DNA of 64,000 nt from Caecitellus pseudoparvulus (lineage: Eukaryota; Bigyra: Bicosoecida), in the NCBI GenBank assembly GCA_965644315.1, contig CBFFRQ010000042.1, positions 620,001-684,000 of the forward strand, given 5' to 3'. Each line of letters starts with the position of its first letter. Within the stretch, counting starts at the first letter, position 1. Shown piece by piece: positions 30,116 to 39,071 of this stretch. Below the pieces are notes generated by a model. It was not told the origin of the DNA. It saw only the letters and a program-made list of their open reading frames with translations, and made no database searches. A program made the position numbers and the translations under genes.

Positions 30116-30931
30116 ATGGCTGAGGCCAAGCTCGCAACCACCGTGGAGGTGTGCGCTGAAACGCTGCGGTCCTGTGCTGCTGCTGTGGAGGGGGGTGCAC
30201 ACCGCATTGAACTGTGCAGTGCGCTCAGCGAAGGCGGCTTGACGCCGAGCCTCGCGTTCATCCGGGCGGCGGTGCAGCTGGCTGCCGGCACGTCAACGCA
30301 GGTGGGTGTCCTCATCCGCCCCCGCGCAGGCGACTTCGTGTACTCAGCCGAGGAAGTAGCCATCATGGAAGCGGACATTGGACTGGCAGTGGATGCTGGT
30401 GCCGCCTTCATCGTATCTGGTGCCTTGGCTGCAGACGGGTGTCTGGACGAGGCCAGCCTGCGCCGCCTCATCGCAGCGTGTGGCCCCGATGTCCCCTTCG
30501 TGTGCCACAGGTGTGTGGACGTCAGCGTGGACCCGCTGACGGCCTTTTACAACGCGCTGCAGTTGGGTGCGGCGCGTGTGCTGACGTCTGGTGCAGCGGC
30601 CAGTGCGCTGGAGGGGCACGGCACGCTGCAGGCCATGTTGGCAGGGGCTCAGGGCGACGCCACCAAACTGTGCGCAGCTGGAGGCATCACGGCGGCCACG
30701 GTGGGGGACCTGCTGTACAGGGTTCCCGGGCTGCAGCAGGTGCACGGGAGTGTGCGGGTGAGTGGCTCAAGCGGCTGCCAGCACCAGCCCGATCCACCCG
30801 TGTACATGGCCGCTGAGCGGCACAACACGCCTCAGAGTGAACACAGCCGCAAGGACAGCACATTTGAGTCTGTGACTGCCTTTGTCGCCGCGGCACAGTG
30901 TGCTGAACTGAAGGGCAGCCATTCCCCATGA
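30116..30931 (+). CDS. CUTC: CutC-family protein (copper homeostasis TIM barrel)
   Basis: Exons 30116-30757 and 30836-30931 give 245 residues, the usual family length. The 78-nt intron (GTGAGT...CTCAG) is in phase 0; removing it joins HGSVR to SEHSRKDSTFESVTAF, as expected at the CutC C-terminus. Conserved blocks are EVCAETLRSCAAAVEGGAHR, IELCSALSEGGLTPS, VGVLIRPRAGDFVYS, DGCLDEA, GAARVLTSG and KLCAAGGI. CutC binds copper(I) in animals, though its physiological role remains debated. In FVCHRCVDVSVDP a Cys and a Val replace residues usually seen as Phe and Asp/Met, so substrate or metal preference may differ. It is divergent from the RAP gene, 131 bp away. Confidence 0.9.
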   Translation: MAEAKLATTVEVCAETLRSCAAAVEGGAHRIELCSALSEGGLTPSLAFIRAAVQLAAGTSTQVGVLIRPRAGDFVYSAEEVAIMEADIGLAVDAGAAFIVSGALAADGCLDEASLRRLIAACGPDVPFVCHRCVDVSVDPLTAFYNALQLGAARVLTSGAAASALEGHGTLQAMLAGAQGDATKLCAAGGITAATVGDLLYRVPGLQQVHGSVRVSGSSGCQHQPDPPVYMAAERHNTPQSEHSRKDSTFESVTAFVAAAQCAELKGSHSP

Positions 30932-31101
30932 GCGTCTGCGAGACCAGAGATGGGTGTGAACGGCCACGCCCTCAAGCATGGGCGTCTGCATCTTTCCTTG
31001 CAATGAAATTCACCAAAGTACAAGTACTACTCTACCATTGCACCTCACACTATCCCTCCTGCAATAGCTTCCTTGCAAGAGCCTGTGTTGTGCTGCAGCG
31101 T

Positions 31102-31109
31102 GCGGAAAT
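31102..31109 (+). promoter_or_regulatory. GCGGAAAT element
   Basis: GCGGAAAT lies 54 bp upstream of the ATG at 31163, in the same spacing class as the copy before the PX-kinase gene. Function is inferred. Confidence 0.3.
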
Positions 31110-31162
31110 CGCTTGCACACACGTCAGTGTCCCCCCCCACAACCGAGGCCTCCGTCGCCAGC

Positions 31163-31853
31163 ATGAGCCTCACATCAACGGCTCGGAAGCAGGTTGCAAG
31201 GCTGTCCATGTCAGCCAGGTGGGCGCCTCACCGTCAGCTCTCCACTCAAGACTTGCCTGATTTGGGAGCATATGGGTACACCGTGGCGAGCATCGAAGGG
31301 CGTGTCAGACGGCGCCGTCGCCCCCGCCCGCCTGGAGGTGAGTGCCTCCCCCCACCTCTGATCTTCGCATGGTCTCCTGTATCCGAGGCTTGCGTCACGT
31401 TCATGCCGTGGCGCCGTTGCAGCGACGGGGCGCACCTCCCGGCCCAAGTCCGAGGAAGACCACTGGGCCGCAGCGGGCGCGTTCGACCACGCGAAGGACC
31501 CCAAGCCAACGAAGACGGAAGCCAACGCTGCCTCAGTAACTGTGCTGCAGTCTCGCACTGTTGTGCGCCAGGCTGATGTGCCGGCGTTCGTGGCCAGCAG
31601 CAAGCGTGCGCTAGCTCGCCTGGTCCAAGCAGTCCCTAGCCTGACGGCAGCTGAGCTTCGAGTAGGTGGACAGGCTGACAGCGAGGGCAATGTGGAGGTG
31701 CAGTCCCACACCACGTGGGCTGGGGAGCCTGCCATGCACTCCCTCCCAGAGGACCCTCTCCTCACCGCGTGGCTGGCAGACATGGCGCAGTTCATGAAGC
31801 AGCGCCCGGAGGTGTCGTCATTCACACAGGAAGTTATCATTCCTGAACGATGA
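31163..31853 (+). CDS. Small putative mitochondrial protein, unrecognised
   Basis: Exons 31163-31337 and 31433-ten-earlier junction are set as 31163-31337 and 31423-31853 (201 residues), with an 85-nt GTGAGT...TTGCAG intron. I do not recognise the family. The N-terminus is a textbook presequence: MSLTSTARKQVARLSMSAR, rich in Ser, Ala and Arg with no acid. A basic Arg run follows (GRVRRRRRPRPPG), then an Ala/Lys segment (EEDHWAAAGAFDHAKDPKP) and a helical region (FVASSKRALARLVQAVPSL). The end is WLADMAQFMKQRPEVSSF. The basic run before the junction is low complexity, so a different exon-1 end is possible. It is probably a small matrix or respiratory-chain-associated protein, which is inference from targeting alone. 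Confidence 0.6.
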
Positions 31854-32083
31854 ACGCGGACAGGTGTCCTGGAGGACTGCGCGCGCTGTTTTCATGTGCT
31901 CAGGCGGTGCCCCAACTCAGTGTCGTGCCAAGCTTTACCCCGCTCTGCCTGTCCTCGGCGTCGAGCGAGACACTCCGCCAACATACCCCACTTGACAGAA
32001 AGAACAGAGGATGTATCATCCTCCACAGTCAATGCACCGAGTGGTTATGGCCTGAGCTGCTTGTAGGAGCATGTACATTGTCT

Positions 32084-32102
32084 GCGTTTCGGCTGCGTTT
32101 CG
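32084..32102 (+). promoter_or_regulatory. Duplicated GCGTTTCG element
   Basis: GCGTTTCG occurs at 32084-32091 and again at 32095-32102, ending 6 bp before the ATG at 32109. This is the clearest direct duplication of the element in the window. Function is inferred. Confidence 0.4.
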
Positions 32103-32108
32103 GAGGCA

Positions 32109-33461
32109 ATGCAAGCTGCTTTGACCGTGTGGGCGCCCTTTTTGGGTGGTGCATGCCTGCTCGTTTGCATTGCAGTGGGTCTGAATGCTGTTTTGTTCCC
32201 AGCTCTTCCCCTGCAGCGTCCGGGATGGAACTTTCCAGCCGTTTGCGAGACGCTGCGTGGGAGCCTGCCAGCCTTCCCAGCAGCTGTCGTGGACATGGAC
32301 GCCTTCGAAGCCAACGTGGCAGCATACGCGGACATCGCGCGCAAGGCAGGGAAGCGCATCCGCATCGCCACAAAGAGCATCCGTGTGCCACACCTCATCA
32401 GCTCTGTGCTGACGGGACCCCACGCAGACGTGTACAAGGGTGTCATGGCCTTCAGTGTGGCAGAAGCGAGCTTCCTGTGGCGGGAGGCGGGTGTGCGGGA
32501 CATCCTGCTCGCGTACCCAGTCGTGCACGGGCCAGCGTTGGCAGTTGGCATGGAGGCGATTCAGTCTGGCGCAGACATCACCTTCATGGTGGACTGCCCT
32601 GCACACCTGCATGCGCTGCAGGCCGCCGCGACAGAGGCTCGGCTGCAACAGCCTGTGCGTGTGTGCCTGGACGTGGACATGTCCTGGCGCCCGCTGGACC
32701 TGCTGCATGTCGGAGTGCAGCGCTCCGGCCTCCGCACTGCGCCTGACGTGCGGCGTGTGCTGGCTGAGGCTGCTGCGTGCCCGACTGTGGCGGTGGTGGG
32801 TGTCATGGGGTACGAAGCCCAGGTGGCTGGTCTGCCTGACGCCACCACCCTGGGGTGGCTGCCCAACTGGCTGGTGCACGGCATCAAGGCGGTGTCAGTG
32901 CCTCACGCAGCTCGCCAGCGCGCCATGGCCGTGCGGGCTTGCTTGGCGGCGGGCTGCGGACCACCCCTCCTCGTGAACGGCGGCGGGACGGGGTCCGTGG
33001 CCAGCACAGTGCAGGATGCCCTGGTGACGGAGGTGACTGTTGGCTCTGGCCTCCTGCACAGCACCTTGTTCGACCGATACACTGGTCGCGTCTCTCGTCC
33101 CGCTCTCGTCCTGGCGCTGCAGGTGACACGCCTGCCGCAGCCTGGTGTGGCCACTGCACATGGCGGCGGATTCATCGCCAGCGGTGCTGTGGGACGGGAC
33201 AAGCAGCCCAGCGTGGTGCACCCACACGGGGCACGCCCGCTGCAAGATGAAGGCTTCGGGGAAGTGCAGACCCCCCTGCAGTGGCCGAGGGGTGCGCCAG
33301 CCCCTCGCCTGGGGGATGTGGTCTTGGCACGCCCAGCCAAGGCTGGGGAGGTGGCCGAGCACTTCAACACGTACGCCCTGTGTCGTGGCATGCACAGCTC
33401 CGCCTGTGCAGTGCAAGAGCAGGTGCTGACGTACCGTGGGCACGGCATGGAGCTGCATTGA
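32109..33461 (+). CDS. PLP-dependent D-threonine-aldolase/D-serine-dehydratase-like protein
   Basis: Single exon, 450 residues from ATG 32109. The N-terminus has a hydrophobic segment (FLGGACLLVCIAVGLNAVLF) that may anchor the protein, followed by an alanine-racemase-type barrel. FPAAVVDMDAFEANVAAYA and RIRIATKSIRVPH carry the presumed Schiff-base Lys near residue 89. Further barrel strands are DILLAYPVV, VRVCLDVDMSW and VNGGGTGSVAST. The C-terminal half (VTEVTVGSGLLHSTLFDRY, later GAPAPRLGDVVLARPAKAGE) matches the D-serine-dehydratase-like domain, ending AEHFNTYALCRG where a metal site is expected. The family acts on D-amino acids or beta-hydroxy-amino acids; the exact reaction cannot be told. 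It converges on the lipoyl-protein gene, 11 bp between stops. Confidence 0.85.
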   Translation: MQAALTVWAPFLGGACLLVCIAVGLNAVLFPALPLQRPGWNFPAVCETLRGSLPAFPAAVVDMDAFEANVAAYADIARKAGKRIRIATKSIRVPHLISSVLTGPHADVYKGVMAFSVAEASFLWREAGVRDILLAYPVVHGPALAVGMEAIQSGADITFMVDCPAHLHALQAAATEARLQQPVRVCLDVDMSWRPLDLLHVGVQRSGLRTAPDVRRVLAEAAACPTVAVVGVMGYEAQVAGLPDATTLGWLPNWLVHGIKAVSVPHAARQRAMAVRACLAAGCGPPLLVNGGGTGSVASTVQDALVTEVTVGSGLLHSTLFDRYTGRVSRPALVLALQVTRLPQPGVATAHGGGFIASGAVGRDKQPSVVHPHGARPLQDEGFGEVQTPLQWPRGAPAPRLGDVVLARPAKAGEVAEHFNTYALCRGMHSSACAVQEQVLTYRGHGMELH

Positions 33462-33472
33462 GTTCGGCAGTG

Positions 33473-34418
33473 CTACTCCTGCTCGGAGGGTGGACCCGTC
33501 AGCGTGTCGCCAAAGGCGTCGTGGTATGCCGCCACCTTGGCTCCCACGCCTGCCGTGAACAGTGGGGAGGCGCTGCTGGCAGAGCCCCACGGGTTCCACG
33601 GCGTGTACCCTTCCGCGCTGCCCTGCTTGGATTCTGTGCCCTTGCTCGGCTCGTCAGCCGGCTTGGCCTCTGGTGCGGGGCTGGGTGCTGGGGCAGGGGC
33701 GGGGGCTGGCTCTGGCGCAGGTGCTGGTGCAGGGCTGGGTGCCGGAGCAGGTGCAGGAGATGGCTCAGGTGCAGGCGCTGGCGCAGAGGCTGGTGCAGGG
33801 GCGGGGGCGTCCGCAGCCCCCTCCACATCCTTCAGCGAGAACTCGGCAAAGGCGGACACGGTGTCAGCATCCTCCACGGACACGGCGATGGCCTGGCCGA
33901 TTTTGACATCCTCCGTGCCGCCTGGCACGAGGATCTTGGCCAGGAAGCCTTCGTCCTGGCACTCGAAATCCACCGTTGCCTTGTCTGTCTGCACCTCAGC
34001 CATGACCTCGCCCGGAGCAAGCTCGGAGCCCTCTTCCATGAGCCACTGCACGAGGGTGCCGCTCTCCATCGTCTGCACCAGTGATAACATGAGCAAGGTG
34101 ATGCAGCATGAGGGAATGCGCACAGGTGTTGCGCCCGCCACTCACCGGGGACAGCGCTGGCATGCGGATGACGTCGTGGGCAGGGAAGGTGCTGAGCCAC
34201 CGGGCGGCCTGTGAGCAAACGGGAACGTTCAGTGGTGTGGAGCAGCCGGCTACAGCAAACGCAGCCACGAGAAAAGGTATGGGTAAAACGGGTCGCGCAC
34301 CCTGTGATGGAGGGGAGCCGGGGTGAAGGTTGTGGTTGGGTCTGGCGCAAGGTGCGGGGTGTGCTTGCCCGACGCACTTGGTTGCCGCCCGGCTGCTCCT
34401 GGCTGCCAGCGCAAGCAT
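33473..34418 (-). CDS. Mitochondrial lone lipoyl-domain protein (PDH E2/E3BP-like, no catalytic domain)
   Basis: Exons 34418-34146 and 34072-33473 give 290 residues; the junction rebuilds MPALSPTMESGTLVQWLMEE, a precise pyruvate-dehydrogenase lipoyl motif. The lipoyl lysine lies in VQTDKATVDFE and the domain ends FLAKILVPGGTEDVKIGQ. A long N-terminal Arg/Ala/Pro-rich leader (MLALAARSSRAATK) fits mitochondrial import; a further intron in that leader is possible. After the lipoyl domain comes an Ala-Pro linker of about 50 residues, then a short end (YTPWNPWGS, AAYHDAFGDTL). No peripheral-subunit-binding domain and no acyltransferase HxxxDG active site are present. It may be an E3-binding-protein-like accessory subunit or a shuttle for another 2-oxoacid complex. 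Confidence 0.85.
33660..33830 (-). repeat. Ala-Pro dipeptide linker repeat in the lipoyl protein
   Basis: On the minus strand the sequence encodes mostly alternating Ala-Pro, with occasional Ser and Glu. Such extended, stiff linkers let lipoyl domains swing between active sites in 2-oxoacid dehydrogenase complexes. The DNA is a degenerate GCNCCN repeat. Confidence 0.85.
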
Positions 34419-34535
34419 GCCTGCAGGCGTGTCAAATTGGAAAAACGTAAAAATGAAGACGAACTTGCGTCTTTGCGTGGTCAGCGTGGGATTTGTTTTG
34501 CGTGCAGGCGCAGCTGGCTACACCCCTGCCGCGTT

Positions 34536-34553
34536 GCGAAACGCGAGCGAAAC
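34536..34553 (+). promoter_or_regulatory. GCGAAACGC plus GCGAAAC, upstream of GPATCH11
   Basis: GCGAAACGC at 34536-34544 and GCGAAAC at 34547-34553 end 4 bp before ATG 34558. Their position supports that ATG as the start over the upstream in-frame ATG at 34453. Confidence 0.35.
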
Positions 34554-34557
34554 CCCG

Positions 34558-35424
34558 ATGCCGGGGAGTGCTCCTCAGCGCGGCACCAAGCGTTCTCGTG
34601 AGACGCTGACCTTGATATTGTCCTCAAAGCGTAAGGCACGGCAGATCCCCTCCGTGGGCGGCACGCCGTCAGCCAGCAAGTCTAAGAAAGGGGCAGGGAG
34701 GGGAGAAGCAGGCTTGCAGGAGCAGATGCGCAGCTCAGTGCAAGAGGGGCTGGCACAGGCGCTGCACCCCAGCAACAAGGGCCTGCAAATCATGCAGGCC
34801 ATGGGGTACAAAGGAAAAGGACTGGGCAAGCACGAGAGCGGCATGGAGGCCCCGCTGGCACTGGCGCTGGACCAGGGTCGGCAGGGCCTTGGCTTGCGCA
34901 GGGCAGAAGCAGATGCTGCCGCAAGGGCGGCGCGAGCTGAAGCACAGGCGAAAGCGGCGGCCGCCGAGGCGGCTGCTGATGCGAGGGCTTTTCACCGATA
35001 CCACATGTCGTCGGCGTTCGCTGACCGGCAGGCCGAGGCGGACCTGCGTGCTGCACAGCTGGCGGTGCTGGCGCTGGACGAGGAGGCTGGCTGCACAGGT
35101 GGGCGGGCCATGTGGCCAAGGCAGGGCAGTGCACAGGGTGCGGCTGTGGTTGGTGGGGGGCCGGTGCCCGATGCCGACGTTGGCGACACCTTGTGCGGCT
35201 GTGGTGCATCTGCACCCCCACCGGTCGGGGCGGGAGAGGCTGAGCAGACACACGGCCAGGCAGAGCATCCCGTGTGGCAAGCCTGCTCAACCAGGCAGCG
35301 CCTGGCTGCTGCAGAGGAGTACTTGCGAGCCGTGCACACCTACTGCCTGTGGTGTGCGGAGCGCTTTCCCGACGAGGCTGCATTGCACGCTGCCTGCCCC
35401 GGCCCCGGCAAGGCTGCTCACTGA
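34558..35424 (+). CDS. GPATCH11: G-patch domain protein 11-like
   Basis: 288 residues from ATG 34558; upstream in-frame ATGs at 34453 and earlier exist but overlap the leader of the divergent lipoyl gene or lack family resemblance. The G-patch (MQAMGYKGKGLGKHESGMEA then LALDQGRQGLGL) lies near residues 75-115. A charged Ala-rich helix follows, and the C-terminus is a DUF4187-type motif, EEYLRAVHTYCLWCAERF then CPG, with paired cysteines. This pair of domains is diagnostic for GPATCH11/CENP-Y. G-patch proteins usually activate DEAH helicases in splicing or ribosome assembly. A region at about 35098-35265 is less conserved in character and begins GTGGGC, so an unspliced in-frame intron there is possible. 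Its last 7 bp overlap the stop of the convergent NTPase gene. Confidence 0.85.
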   Translation: MPGSAPQRGTKRSRETLTLILSSKRKARQIPSVGGTPSASKSKKGAGRGEAGLQEQMRSSVQEGLAQALHPSNKGLQIMQAMGYKGKGLGKHESGMEAPLALALDQGRQGLGLRRAEADAAARAARAEAQAKAAAAEAAADARAFHRYHMSSAFADRQAEADLRAAQLAVLALDEEAGCTGGRAMWPRQGSAQGAAVVGGGPVPDADVGDTLCGCGASAPPPVGAGEAEQTHGQAEHPVWQACSTRQRLAAAEEYLRAVHTYCLWCAERFPDEAALHAACPGPGKAAH

Positions 35425-36170
35425 GCCACAGGCGGCGCTGCCAAGCCACTGGCGCTCTGCACCTCGGCCGCAGTGGGCGCTGCCTGGCGGTGACCTGGCA
35501 CTGCGTGCACTCCGTAGTGCTCCGGGTGCATGAAGGGGGCCAGCGCCAGCAGCATGGCGTGCACGTAATACGCGGTGCGGTCCACCAAGCCGTGCGTGAG
35601 CAGCCCCACTGCGCCGGAGCCTTGCTTGCTGCCGCTGCGGCGGAACACTGCGTCGTCCGCGTCGCCCAGCTCCATGCCCTGTCCCATGAGGCGCACGACA
35701 GGGTCGGGCAGGGGGAAGGAGGCAGTGGTGGCGTGGCCCCAGGCGCCCGACGGCACGTGCACGACAGCCATGCAGGCGAAGCACGACAGGGAGGGGGCGC
35801 TGGTGGGGTCGCCCATGTCCACCACGAGGGGCGGTGCGCCAGCCTTGGCCGGCAGCTCCAGCCCGCCGCCAGGCTGCACACCCCCTTCCATGCCGACGGC
35901 AAAGGTCACAGGCAGTCCTTTGTCCTCCGTCTGCACCTGCTCGCCTGCCATGGCGCTCGCAGCCGTGGCTCGGTTCACGGCGCCCTGCAGCGTCTCCGCT
36001 TGCCCCACTGGCTGGTCAGCCACGCCGCTGGGCACCTTGCACACGACGGTGTCGATCACCGCCGAGGGAAATGCAAGTTGAAAGGCCTGTTTGGCTGCGT
36101 TGACTTTCACAGGGTTCCCGCTGCCCACGGCAATGCGCAGGGTGGCCGGATGTGCCTCTTGGCTGGCCAT
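35418..36170 (-). CDS. DUF84 non-canonical purine NTPase (inosine/xanthosine triphosphatase family)
   Basis: Single exon, 250 residues, from ATG 36170 (MASQEAHPATLRIAVGSGNP). Family motifs are VGSGNPVKVNAAKQAF near the start, VPSGVADQPVGQAETLQGAV with NRA, VGMEGG in the centre, FPLPDPVVRLMGQGMELGDA, and GLLTHGLVDRTAYYVHAMLL near the end. YjjX-like enzymes hydrolyse ITP and XTP to monophosphates and so clean the nucleotide pool. A loop between VGMEGG and MAVVHVP is expanded by about 30 residues, containing Gly/Pro-rich sequence. No organelle targeting is obvious. It overlaps the GPATCH11 stop by 7 bp. An AATTTCCGC element lies about 170 bp upstream. Confidence 0.88.
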   Translation of the reverse strand: MASQEAHPATLRIAVGSGNPVKVNAAKQAFQLAFPSAVIDTVVCKVPSGVADQPVGQAETLQGAVNRATAASAMAGEQVQTEDKGLPVTFAVGMEGGVQPGGGLELPAKAGAPPLVVDMGDPTSAPSLSCFACMAVVHVPSGAWGHATTASFPLPDPVVRLMGQGMELGDADDAVFRRSGSKQGSGAVGLLTHGLVDRTAYYVHAMLLALAPFMHPEHYGVHAVPGHRQAAPTAAEVQSASGLAAPPVAQ

Positions 36171-36439
36171 TGTTGCGGCGCTGCGGAGGTTTGAATGCCC
36201 TGGGCCACCGTGCGCCAAGCAGTGCTGCGGAGCTCCACACTGCAGGGATTCTGTGCACTTCAGACAGCCACCTTGTTCGATTTAAATGACCTTATACACT
36301 GCTGTGGCGGGGAAGCCGCGCGAATCGAGATACGGAGCAATTTCCGCTGCGGCAGGGTCTGCATTTCCACGCCCCGTGCACTGCCCCAGGGACGCAGAGA
36401 GCCAGAGCCAAGTCAAACCAAGTCCTCCCCTTACATTCA

Positions 36440-38644
36440 CTACCTGTCTCCACCTTTCACGGTTGGCTCGTCACTGCCACTGTCGTCATCGTCTGCCGAA
36501 GCCTGGACCTGGCTCACAGCGCTCTCCTCAGCTCGCATGGCCCATATGTAGGCCCACTCCTTGCCATCCGAGCAAGGGAGGCCCCTGGAGGGATGGGACA
36601 CGTAGCCAGTGAAGACGACAGTCTCCACCCCCCACTCCACGGTGCTGGTCAGGGGCTGCGAGGGGGAGGTGTAGTTGTATGGAGCGTGGGTGGTGTTGGC
36701 GGTCCACTCCAACGTCACGGTGGCTGGGGCCTGCACCTGGTGCATGTTAAGGACGGTGAAGTCCAGGGCAGCCTTACCCGCACACCCCGCCGCCTTCTCT
36801 GTCCCCGTCAGAGCACGGCGGGTGCAGCCGAACACCAGGTGCCCGCTGCCTGCGTTATTCACGACACAGGCCAGCAGCTGCTCAGTGGGAACCTCACCGC
36901 GGCTGCCAGTCGAGGGCCGGGTCGAGGCACCAGGAGCTGGTTCACGCACTGCGGCTGCTGGCGTGGCGGCAGCAGTTGACGGGGCGGCAGCTGCCGTCGC
37001 TCCGGCAGCGGTCCGGGCATCACACAGGCGACTGCTCTCAGCAGCCGACAACACACCAGGCGCCAGGCGGGCCTTGATCCACAACCACGACTCGTCGGTT
37101 GCCAGTTGGTGTTTGCTCACCCCCGACGGTGCGCGCCGGCGTGCCTGCTCCACAGCCTCCAGCACAGCGCCGCGAACGCTGCCCAGCAAGCTCTGCAGCG
37201 GGGCGGCGTCGTGGTGAGCGCCATTGGCGGCAGCCGCGTCCCCTGGCGCCACACCTTTCGTTCGCTGCTTCACCAGCTCCGTCACCGCCTCCTGCAGGTC
37301 AGGGTGCAGCGCCGCCGTATCACAGCCGGCAGCCAGGATCCACGGCAGCAGCCGGGCAGCGCGGGCCCCCTGGGCTGGGTTGTCCAGCTCCATGACGTGC
37401 AGGGGCAGCAGCATGCTGGGGTCGCTGGCTGCCTGCGCCACCCCCACTGCCAGAAGGGTGCAGAGCGCGTGCAAGAAGGCCGTTTGCCGCTGCCGCTTGA
37501 GGGCGTCCGGCACACCTGCGCCGTCCTCGCCGTCGTCGTCGTCGTGCATGGTGGAGTAGAATTCGTGGGCAGCCAGGCCCAGGTCAACCAATGCACCCAG
37601 CAAGCGGGCAACGGCGATGTCGCCCCCCTTGTGGTACGCCTTGGCCTTGCGGGAGTCGGCGAGGAGGAAGTGCAGGGAAGCCAAGACGGGCCCCGCCGCC
37701 ACGGCAGTGCCGCGAATGCACTGCCGAAGGAGGATGTCGTGGCCGTCCTTGTCCACAGTGGGGAAAATGAAGCTGTCCGTTGACTCGAGTCTGCGCATGA
37801 GGCCCGTGTTCCCGGCAGAGGCAGCGGCCAGGTACGCCTTGGGCGCGGCGCTGGCGAGGTCCAGGCGGCAGGAGCTCATGTCTGGCGGCAGGAAAAAGGC
37901 AATGCAAGGCTCGTGGCCGGCGGTGATGGCATCCAAGACACCGGCCTGCGCAGGCAAGGCACTCGCGTCCCCTTGGCCAGCCACGCTAGCAGGGCCCAGC
38001 AGCCGCTCCAGTGTCGGCAGGCGACCGGCGGCGCTGGCAGACCGCGTGACGGTGTACAGGGCTGCGCTGCTCTGCGCGAAGAGCACCTTGAGTTCATCCA
38101 GGGCTGGCCCACTGGCTTCGTGCTTCCCCAGCACCTGCAGGAAGGGAGTCGCCTTCTTCACAAAGCCGCGCAGCTCTTCCTCCAGCTGCTCTTCCAGGGC
38201 ACCGTCATCGCCCTCCGCCTCCTCAGCACCACCCCAAGCCGCACCTTGGTCCTCATCTTCCTCGTACGCAAAGTCCTCCTCGCTCACATCGTCGTAGCCG
38301 TCATTCAAGCCACCCACGGACTCCTCGTGCTGCCCCAGCTGCAGGGCGGTGGGTGCCTGCAGCTGCTCGGCCCGGAGGATGGCCTCCACGATGGAGGGCT
38401 TCATGGCCCAGCGCTTCATGCTCTGCAGAGCACACGTTGCGGCCTGCACGGCGTCCGCCTCCACCAGGTGCTGCAGGAAGCGGTCCAGGTCGGCCACCAG
38501 CACGTCGGCCGGGAAAGCCTCTGCCGGGCACACAAAGCTGTCCAGGTGGGCTTTCCAGGGGTCGGACACATCAGGGGCATGTGTTCGAGCCTCCGTTAGC
38601 AGCTCCTGCAGGGTGCTGGTGGTGGCCGCGCCAGTTGCTGCCAT
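36440..38644 (-). CDS. Large unrecognised protein with acidic segment and possible degenerate ankyrin array
   Basis: Single exon, 734 residues from ATG 38644 (MAATGAATTSTLQELL); an upstream in-frame ATG would add nine. I do not recognise the family. Residues 110-160 are a strongly acidic stretch (DDVSEEDFAYEEDEDQ). The middle consists of helical segments that resemble eroded ankyrin or armadillo repeats (AYLAAASAGNTGLMRRLEST, then VDKDGHDILLRQCIRG). After an Ala/Thr-rich linker, the last 170 residues look like a beta domain (SGHLVFGCTRRAL, then TVTLEWTANTTHAPYNY and VEWGVETVVFTGYVS) with several Cys. The end is acidic. No signal peptide or membrane segment. The opposite gene starts 427 bp away. 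Confidence 0.7.
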   Translation of the reverse strand: MAATGAATTSTLQELLTEARTHAPDVSDPWKAHLDSFVCPAEAFPADVLVADLDRFLQHLVEADAVQAATCALQSMKRWAMKPSIVEAILRAEQLQAPTALQLGQHEESVGGLNDGYDDVSEEDFAYEEDEDQGAAWGGAEEAEGDDGALEEQLEEELRGFVKKATPFLQVLGKHEASGPALDELKVLFAQSSAALYTVTRSASAAGRLPTLERLLGPASVAGQGDASALPAQAGVLDAITAGHEPCIAFFLPPDMSSCRLDLASAAPKAYLAAASAGNTGLMRRLESTDSFIFPTVDKDGHDILLRQCIRGTAVAAGPVLASLHFLLADSRKAKAYHKGGDIAVARLLGALVDLGLAAHEFYSTMHDDDDGEDGAGVPDALKRQRQTAFLHALCTLLAVGVAQAASDPSMLLPLHVMELDNPAQGARAARLLPWILAAGCDTAALHPDLQEAVTELVKQRTKGVAPGDAAAANGAHHDAAPLQSLLGSVRGAVLEAVEQARRRAPSGVSKHQLATDESWLWIKARLAPGVLSAAESSRLCDARTAAGATAAAAPSTAAATPAAAVREPAPGASTRPSTGSRGEVPTEQLLACVVNNAGSGHLVFGCTRRALTGTEKAAGCAGKAALDFTVLNMHQVQAPATVTLEWTANTTHAPYNYTSPSQPLTSTVEWGVETVVFTGYVSHPSRGLPCSDGKEWAYIWAMRAEESAVSQVQASADDDDSGSDEPTVKGGDR

Positions 38645-39071
38645 GCTGCGCGGGTTCCTGCGGTGTGCCACGGGGAATTAGCCCGCAGCCCTTGACGTCG
38701 ACCACTGGGGCTGCCGTCAGAGAAGGGACACCCCAGACCTGTTCAACACCGCATGGCATTGCCATGCAATAGTTGCAGCCTTTCGGGATTGTTGGCGGCA
38801 GGCAGTGCTGATCAGGCCAACACGCCAAGTGGCGATGCCCCCCTGCTGCACCGCGGAGGGGGGGGGCATCCACTGCGGCCAGCGACCACGGCAAGGTGGG
38901 CAGCATAAAGCAACTCCAGGGCAGTGCTTGTGTCACATGCTCACTGAATGACGCCTCAGCTTCCATGAGAAACGCCGGCGCGAGTGAAGGTTCCACCCGG
39001 GGCGGCGAGTTGCGGAAATAGGGTTGCACGTCTCGCTGCCTGTGGCACTGCTGGTGTGTTGAGAGGCGAGG
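38645..39071. other. Divergent promoter region
   Basis: These 427 bp lie between the starts of the unrecognised protein and the PX-kinase. A GCGGAAAT element at 39012-39019 lies 53 bp upstream of the kinase ATG. I see no gene here; the plus- and minus-strand open frames are without domain resemblance. Confidence 0.5.
39012..39019 (+). promoter_or_regulatory. GCGGAAAT element upstream of the PX-kinase
   Basis: GCGGAAAT lies 53 bp upstream of ATG 39072, the same orientation and spacing as the copy at 31102. Function is inferred. Confidence 0.3.

Noticed and set aside
30758-30835. CutC read through without splicing.
   Set aside because: The read-through adds 26 residues that break the family pattern; GTGAGT...CTCAG removal restores both length and alignment.
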